Source of the DNA: Eleginops maclovinus
Lineage: Eukaryota > Chordata > Actinopteri > Perciformes > Eleginopidae
Length of the DNA stretch: 64,000 nt
Reading direction: 5' to 3'
NCBI RefSeq assembly: GCF_036324505.1
Contig: NC_086350.1
Coordinates: forward strand, 10,743,032-10,807,031
The translations under genes were made by a program, and so were the position numbers. The notes below the pieces were generated by a model, which made no database searches, was not told where the DNA came from, and worked only from the letters and a program-made list of their open reading frames with translations. Shown here in pieces: positions 38,101 to 47,100 of the stretch. Each line of letters begins with the position of its first letter. The first letter of the stretch is position 1.

Positions 38101-41100
38101 CTTATAAAGATCAACGTTTGGCACCCACTGAATTGTCTTGTGTTTTTTCTATTTCCATTTGAAAGAGCCGAAACACAGAAGGCAGCATTTAGCACCTCCC
38201 TTGTTGCTTCTGGGTGAAGTGGGATTTCAGTAAGCGATGCTATTTTAGACTCATTTCCAGTTCCAACATGCAGGAAGTAATTAGTTAACAGTGAAAGCAT
38301 CCATATTTATATGTTGCAGCAGAATTTTTGGTCGTAGGCTGAGAAGTGAAGCAGCAGGAATGACTCCAGTGTGAATGTACATGCGTTTCATGTGGATTAT
38401 GTAAGCAGCGCTACGCTTCACTGTGGCTTTGACTGTGTATGATCCTGGGAAGTATGCTGTGGCCCCTGAAGAATGATAGATCTAGTGGGCATCTTTGAAA
38501 TCGAGCATAGACATTGAAAATACATTACTTCAGGGTTTCAGGCGAGCGTGTTTGTTTGGGTGTGACATGTTTGCAGAGGGGTGGGAAAAAAAAAGAGGGT
38601 CTGGGTTGGGCTTTCTTTCTCGCGTCTCTCTCCAGCCTAGAAGTGGAGTGTCTTTCCCCCCTCCCTCTCTCTACGAGCTGCTGGCCCTCGGTCAGGTAAC
38701 AAAAACAGGATAGTATCACAGGACGGTGAAACCCAAAGTGGCCCCGCCTGCCTCCATGTGTCTGTTCATGTGTGTGTCTGCGAGGTTCTCACCCGTACCT
38801 GTCATATATCCTAAACCTTAATGTTCTCTGTGTGTTCGCCTGTTTGCTGCACCCCCTCCAAACACACCCTTCCCCGACACCCAACAACCTCTCGTCACAC
38901 ACACCCCAAACCCCCAAATGTATGGTCTGTGTTTCTAGAGCCGTTGCTATGCCAACAGCCCACTTTCTGTGCCTTAGCTGATTGAGAATCTGAACTTGAG
39001 TCCACTCTGCCTCCCACTGGATACTGTAGACAACTGCAAGCTTTAGAGCGTCAATTTCCATAACAACCCCCAAAGGGTCGGACAGAAAAAGCATTGGCAC
39101 TGAAATATAGCAGTTGTAGTATTTCCATCTGCCACAATTAATTCAGCTTTTTCTGAAACCAATCCTCCTTTTTCTAATTCATGATATTTTGTATTATCTG
39201 GAGGTAGTATTTTATTTCCTGCAACAAATCTGCAACCCCAGCCGCTTTGTTTAAACAGCCTGGAGGCAGCGCCGGAGGATGCTCAGGTGCTGTGGAGCAG
39301 GGCTGGTAGGAAGGCCATCCCTTTTCTGCACTAGATCTTACCTGAGAATGCACTGAACCCTTGAATGAAGCATGAAGGAGAATGAATAATTGAAGACGTT
39401 CACTACCCCATCGATAGTTGGGAGGTGGAGGAGGAGGGAGGTGCCTTGCTTTACTTCAATCCCAAAGTCTCTCTCCGTGCTTTAGAGCTCTTTTGAGCTG
39501 ATCCTCAGATCTTGGTTTAGTGTTATACCCAGCCTTTTCCTCGCCTCTCAAACTCGCCTGCAGTTTAGAGTCTGTGCAAGAGATTAACAGGCCCCCTGAA
39601 AATGTAATTACCTCCCTTGGCAACTAATACAACTAACACCAATTGATGAATATTCCCTTCCCTTCCTGAAACGGTTAACATCCCTCCTTCCCCCCGTCTC
39701 GCTCTGGTTCCTTTGCTGGTTGCAGTGATTGTCTGTTTGCTTGTCTTGTTTGCTTGCTTGCTTTTCTGTCTGTCTATTTGTCTGTATATTACCCCCCAGT
39801 TCTGTCCTTGTCTTCAGCAAAAATGTACACATTATTACATTCAACATCAATTGTCATCCAAATTCGCAGCTCAGAGCACCCAACAAAAAAAGTACATTCT
39901 CTCAGTGAAACGCTCGTCAGAGATTGCTGGCCAGACGGACAGACTTTCTATGGGCTCCTTGTTTTTCGGCCTGTCCGAGGCATTGCCTTCACTCTCGGAG
40001 TGACAACTACTTGCATATATTATATATGCACATGTAGCCAATGCCAGTTTGTGCTTTGGCCCCTGTGTTCCCAGTCCAAACTTTTAGAGTGTTGCTTAAT
40101 GGTTGTAAAATCAGGTTAGATGTAAAGTTAACTTCAATAATTAGTAGCTATGTTACTTTATTTCTATCAACGCCCTCTTTTGTGACACTCTAAATGTGCA
40201 TCTCCTATGTTTTTACTATTTGTCCGTTCCTGTGTTTTCAATGATATTTTTGTACGGTCTTATTTTTATATCATACGATATCTCATCTTGTGTTTATTTT
40301 GAGTTCTCCACATTAAAAACAGATGTTTCTTGCTATCTTTTACCTGGTGATCATTTGTATTTATTGTCTTTTTCATTTCTTCTCTGTGCTCTTTTCTCCC
40401 TCTAGCATGTTCACTCCTTTGCCTCTGTCAGACTACTTATCAGACTGACCAAACTAAGCCTCTCTTGTGTTTCCAGGCTTTCCTTCCTTCATTTCCTATC
40501 TTTTCTTGCAGCTCTGTTTCTCTCTAATGTGCTGGTGTTTGTAACAATCTCACTCTGTTTGGTTTTGGTTTCCGTGACCTCACTGTTCATGCTATTAATG
40601 CTTTCTATCTCTTCTGATACAGATTAATAATTTTCCGCTTGCTTTGTTCTATTTCTTATTGAGCATTTTATCTTATCTAAAGTCTTTATGATTTCTGTCT
40701 GCTGTTGTGTGTCTGCAACCTCTTTGAGTCTTCTCATTTCTATTTTTCTGTGTCTGTTCTTGTATTTCTTCTCTATTTACTGTTCCTTTATTGCCTTACA
40801 GTGTTTCAATGTTCAGCCTCTCCATGTGCCTTGACCAGTCATCTATGGAGTGCTGTGTGTCCAATGTGTCACATTACATTGGCCAAGACTTTTGCATTTG
40901 GCTCTTTCTTGTTCTATCTTTCTTTCATTCTTTCTTTAATCTCATAATATTTCTTCTCTTTTATTTTCTGTACACTTTGTGATTGTGTTCATGATGTATG
41001 CACCGAGAGGTTTTTCTCCTAAGTACCAGCTTTGCCATGGGAGATCTCTGTTTTCTCTTTTTGAGTTTTTAATATTTTGTGTTTTTGATGCATATTCTTA

Positions 41101-44100
41101 ATAACTGAGAGATATAAACACATCAACACTACTTCATCTGTCCCGTGAAACGTCTGATCCTCCACACGTTGCTATACATGTCTGTCTTTTGTACATAAAG
41201 TGATGTCATGTTGCTATAAATGTCCTTATACATGTTTGTCTCCTTAACATCTGTCGAGGGAGTAAGGGTTGATCATAAACTCTTTGGGAATTGGAGATCA
41301 TAATTATTATATTTAGTGGTTCTGTTTTGTTTTCTGTGTGAAACTGTGTTTGTTTACTTGTCAGAGGTAACTTTCTTGTTAGAGATATGGATGTTTGCCA
41401 CACTGGACATATGTACAGTCATCTCAGATTCCAAGTTTCATCAAACACAATTCACTGCATCAAATGTCCTCAGTTGCAGCGCCCGCCATTAATCTGTGAA
41501 ATCTTTGGCAGATTTATTTGGCTCCGCTCATGATAGCTAGAGAAAGCACAATCTACTTTGAAGTTACATCTATCCAAAGCAAACTTGGACTCAATTGGTC
41601 GTTTCAGATAGGCGGTTTTCAAGTGCCAAACAGGTGGAGGTGGGACTCCCTGTGTGCTCAGACATTCTCTCTTTCCCGAGATGAGTTAGCTTCTCAGCAC
41701 ATGTCCTCGCTTTGTTTCCTCTGGATCAACCAATGTTTGTGCTTTCAGGGGCAATAAGCCAGTTAACAGTCCCAAGGGCCGACCCCCCGATGCTGACGGC
41801 CACTCCTCCGTCACCGACCTGGCCAACTCACTCACTGGAGACATGGTGATGGTAAGACCTTCCCACCACACATATACATGACACCTTTTTCTACTTCTGT
41901 GACACCAAGCCATACACATTGGTACCTACATGTACTGAACATGTGAGCCTTTAAAGTGGACCTATTATGAAAACCCTTTTTTATTCATAGATAAGAAAAG
42001 ATGGAATTCAACAGTTCAGATTTTGCACCCCTTACCATGTCACATTCAGGCGTATTATAATGTATTTCCCCCCATCTGGGTATATCCACCAACAGCTGGA
42101 GAACACTACAAGGATTTTTAGAAGAGTGGGGTTAAAGAGACGTAATGCAGTGCTTTTAAATAATAGGTATATTCAGACAGATAGCACAAATTAAATAGTG
42201 TTTTTTTTTAATTAATAAGCATGTAAACATTTAGCAGACATACTACAAACTCGTAGAAACCCAGAAAATAAGTATGAAACTGAAAATGACTATAATACGT
42301 TCCCTTTGAAAAATGTTTTTTCCAAAACAGCTGCGCAATGATCTACTGAACATGCCACCCAGTGCAACATTGTGCCTCCATGATTTAATAGATTTTAGAT
42401 TACAGTAGGCCTATAGTACAGGGGAATAAGCAATATGAGCAGTAGGCGTTTTGTAATTCCCCAATTGTAATTACAAATCTGTCTACTGCTACTTAAGCAC
42501 CACAAGCTGCGCCATGGATGTACCAATACAGTTATGCTGCTGATATTTCAGAGACGTGATCAGGGCAATAGATTCTGAGCTGAACTCACATTATTCAGAT
42601 AAATGATCAATGATTCAGGCAGTCTGGACACATTTAAATAAACATCCCTTCTGCCCCTGCACACTCTCTATTGGGGAATGAAGGGTTGGGGCTGGATAAA
42701 TAGGATATGACATCATATCGGAAATGTGGGCTGGCTTTTCATTGAACTCCTGGCAACGTCCCACTCACGTGACACGTCCCAACCTATCGTCTGCAATATA
42801 CAGTCGCGAGCTGAATCCCCTCCGCAGCACCTGTGTGTTGAGCAGGGTGTCAGTAGGAGGGACTTAGAGTTGTTGTGTATAAACAATACATATAATGTCA
42901 CTGTTATAGTGGTAAACACTGAGGAGTGTTTCAGAAATAATGCTTGATGTGGTTCGGAACATAATATGGCGTTTAATCACAGCAGCGTTTAGCTGAGTTT
43001 CTCCGTTAGAAACATCTCTCTTCAGAGAGAGAACACAACGCTCCAAAGCGGCGTGGCCAGCTTCAGCTCAGCTCAAATTTAAAGCCACAGAAACAGAATC
43101 AGCACTTTCGAAAACTGGGATGAAACAGAGGGATAGCGCACATGCTAAAATCAATGATCTGTTTGGTATTTTTAGCAAAACACCTCAGAGACATGTTTTT
43201 TTTATATATATTTGAGATCTATAATATATGCCACAAAAGAGCATAATAGGAGACCTTTAAAAGGGCACTTAAAAAAAATGGGTAAATACGAACACAAGTG
43301 AAAAAGCCAGTTTTTGATGTTTCAATTCTCAAAAAAACTATTGTACATCCTATTCTAAATGCTTGTATTTGCCAATCAATTCAAACAACAGCTTTAAAGA
43401 GGCCCTTTTAGACTTTTGTGGGTTTTCCCTTTCCTGTAGTGGGTTATATAGTTTTTTGTGCATTTTAATGGCCGGGAAAAGGCTAAAATCCTCAAATTAA
43501 ATCTTCAGTAATCACATATGTGTGTGATTTGCAACTATTCACATATTTTTGGTAGCCTACTACAAGTGGTGACTCTAAGTCTGCAGCAGGAACGACTAAT
43601 GTTGCAGAGTCATCCTCCCTGCTAGAGCCATGCAGGTTGATTTTAAAGCTGCATGTGGTAATAAGAGAGGCATAATAGAGAAAACACAGGCAGTTCCTAC
43701 AGCAGCAATCAAGTGAGACAAGCCATCCAAGGTGACTCACACTGTTTGATAAATTAGACCTGGAATATTTCACACTTGCGCTGCCTGTCAGTTTTATCAT
43801 GCCTGTCACCTATATTGTCAAAAGCTGAGTGACTGAGTCTTTTCCTCTTTGAAATTAAAGCTCTGACCTAAAACACTGAAAACAACAATCTCAGTAGATG
43901 CTCTGATTGAGAGGTGAAATGCAAACCAGACAACCAAGCTGGTATTTTTCAAAGTATCAATGGAGGAACTTGCACAAAGTGAGCTACTGATTGTATTATA
44001 TTCCCCAAAGACCTCTAACGCTTCTTTCTAATCAATGCTATTGTTGCAAAGAAATGAAAGGAGAGACAGAAGGAGGAGGCATGGATAGCAAAGAGTTGCC

Positions 44101-47100
44101 CACAAAGCCTACAGCTGCGAGTGCACACCACCAACCTTGAGCTGTGCTCTCGTTGTCTCTGAGCCACTCATGAAAGTCTCTCTCTCTCTTTCCCACTCTT
44201 TCTGTTTGTCTCTCGCTCTCTCTTTTCCCCTCTCTGTCCGCTGCTGTCTATCAGATAGTGGCCTTTTAGTGCACAGCAGTGATAAAGCAGTCAGAGTGGC
44301 TGTAAGGGAGAATGGGTGATCTAAAGCTCGCCTATCTACAATCTGAGCACCTCCTGCCTCTTAAGAACATTAGAAAGGAAATTAAACTCTCTCAGTCTTT
44401 ATGTCAGACCAATCTCTGCCTTAGAGCAGCTGCTTGAGTATGCTTTGATAGAAATGCAGCTCTAACATCTCCTCCCCTCACAGCGTCTCTCTGTCACGTT
44501 CTGTGTGGGAGAAAGTGTGTGTGCCCTTGGTCTGAACTTCTCTTGTGAGCTGCTGCTGTTGCTGCTACATGGGTTTGAAATTTATTTTCTACATTTGTTG
44601 CCCCGCAGCTGTCTCCAGGTTCAGAGGATGATGACGGTGAAGGACCCATCAGTGAGAAGCTGGGCCGGATCCAGTTCAGCATAGGCTACAGTTTCCAGAA
44701 CACTACCCTCACCGTCAAAGTTCTCCGGGGCCAAGAGCTCCCCGCCAAGGACTTCTCTGGCACCTCCGATCCCTTCGTCAAAATCTACCTGTTGCCCGAC
44801 AAAAAGCACAAGCTGGAGACCAAGGTCAAGAGGAAGAACCTCAACCCACACTGGAACGAGACCTTCTTGTTTGAGGGTCTGTGTTGTTTCCATTCAGCTA
44901 CTTGTACCAGAAATTCTGTAATTGTTATTAAAATGTTTTCCATTTCCAAATATGCTATTCACATTTATTACTCTTAGGAACAACCCTTCGAAAACTACTT
45001 GCAAAACATCAACCAAAACTCACTGATTAAGGTTCTTTAATCTGTTAAAAGAAAAAGGTGTAAAAATGTGTGTTTCCCCCTGCTTACAGTTGATGTTGAC
45101 TTAGCTAACCTCTGGCTCTATAATATCTTTCATTAATGAAAAAATATGTGTGTCATCGATCCTCTCCTTTAGCAATAGTCACATGAATAAAACGTATTAT
45201 ATTGTTTCTATGACAGCCAAGTGTTGCGCAACTCCATTCTGAACTCACTCACAAACGTTTGTTTCACAGTTTTCATTAAATTGCAATCGCAATGACAACG
45301 AGTCATTTCCGAACCCACAAAGAGCATTGTGGGAGAGGTGTGAGAATTCACAAACAATGTGTGATTTATTTTATTACGTTGAGCAAGCAACTGCAGATGT
45401 AAAATAGACACCCAGTGAAGTATCTCAACTCTGCATAATCTGAAGTTGTTTCATTACGACTATCCTGCTTGGATGACAATGCCGAAGGGGAAAGAAGCCA
45501 ACATGATGTTCAAAAGGCTCCAAGATGAGAACAGAAGCCTGTGCTCTTAAAACATGAATGAAATAGTTCTTGTTACTCGAGTATAATGATCCCGCTCAGT
45601 CTTTTGAGAGCGTGCTGGCTGGTCTTGCAGTTTTCAAAATCCACTTTGGCCTTTGCCAAATTCCTCCCCGTTAGCACAGTGCAGATTACCCTCTCTGTAC
45701 TGTCAAGAATATTTATTTCACTCTCTGCAACTCAGCTCTCACCCTGTTTCTCTCTCTGTTTTAGGCTTCCCTTACGAGAAAGTGAGAGAGCGCACTCTGT
45801 ACCTTCAGGTGCTGGACTATGACCGCTTCAGCAGGAATGACCCCATTGGAGAGGTGTCGATCCCCCTCAACAAGGTGGAGCTGGGCCAGATAAAAACCTT
45901 CTGGAAGGAGCTCAAGCCCTGCAGTGATGGCAGCGTAAGAGAGGGAGGGATGGCCACCAGCCTCAATTGATGACGAATCCAGTGTTTTCATTAATTGCCG
46001 TTTTTATTAAAAGTTTGATATCATTTGTCGACTGCTCTCAGCCTGTGGGCTCAGTTGACGTTATGTCAGGGTGAGCAACAGGCTCAGCCAAGCAAGCCTG
46101 GTCACTGGACCATCTGTGTTTGGCATGAGTGGTTAGAGCAGTGACGTAAGATTACATAACAAGCTCGTGAGTAATCTGGAGTTTGATTTTCCCTGATGAA
46201 ATCTGATATTAGACTGGGTGATTCATACTCCAATGTGTGTGTGTTCCTCAGGGAAGACGGGGAGACCTGCTTTTGTCTCTCTGCTATAATCCCTCTGCCA
46301 ACACCATCACTGTGAACATCATCAAAGCGCGCAATCTCAAAGCCATGGATATCGGGGGCACCTCAGGTATGTTTGTTTTATCTTGTCTCTTTCTCACACT
46401 TGCTCACCCGTCTGAAGCCCTTGTCATGACATTGGAAGCTCCATCTCTGTGTTCAAACATTTGCTGACCCGTCCGTGCAAAAGACTGTTGCCGTCTGGCT
46501 CCTAAACCGGGTTGCACCGTAGATAGCTGTGGCAGCAAGGTGACATTAAATCAAGCATCTCTCCCTTGCTCTCTATCTTTCCTGCTCTCGCTCTCTTTCT
46601 GTATATCTAAGAGGATCTTCAGCCTCCAAGCCAAATCTGTGTCAGCTCAGTCTGCTTGTAGTTCTTAAAGTATCAAGTCTTACCCCGTGCTTTCTGTGGC
46701 ATATTTCTTTGTAAAATGACTGCTTCCTGCAGTAATGTCTGTTAGTATTACAGAATATCATAATGCTCCAGAATCCTAGTACAAATCCCAGGCCCTATTT
46801 CCATAAATACTTCCTGATTGTATGTTTCCTAGCTCAGGGGATAAGTTGACCTTGAGCTCAAACTAGCTCTCTGTTTCCCTGCTGTCTTCCATGACTTTAA
46901 CAATTAAGAGGTTAATTGCAAACCTGACACTAAAATGCAACTTTTACGGCCATTTTCGCCCCCGCTGTCATGTAAACTGCGGTCCGTTGCGTCTACATTG
47001 CAGATCCATACGTCAAGGTGTGGCTGATGCACAAGGACAAGCGTGTAGAGAAGAAGAAGACGGTGACCATGAAGCGCTGTCTGAATCCCATCTTCAACGA

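Larger units (their letters stand above)
32758..41748 (+). other. syt7 intron
   Basis: GT...AG intron of about 9 kb. It holds two repeat remnants at 35505-35905 and T/C-rich low-complexity sequence at 39670-39800 and 40160-41000. One possible 60-base exon at 38636-38695 is listed separately. I see nothing else. Confidence 0.7.
41852..44608 (+). other. syt7 intron
   Basis: GT...AG intron of about 2.8 kb. Nearly half is a TTAA-flanked element (41951-43260), followed by a fragment of a related repeat at 43392-43495. The remainder, 43500-44608, shows no recognised feature. Confidence 0.8.
44877..47003 (+). other. syt7 introns within and between C2A and C2B
   Basis: Three GT...AG introns (44877-45764, 45935-46251 and 46367-47003), separated by the exons at 45765 and 46252. 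No repeat or extra exon recognised in them. Confidence 0.75.

Noticed and set aside
44621..44893. 90-codon minus-strand frame
   Set aside because: Antisense shadow of the syt7 C2A exon.
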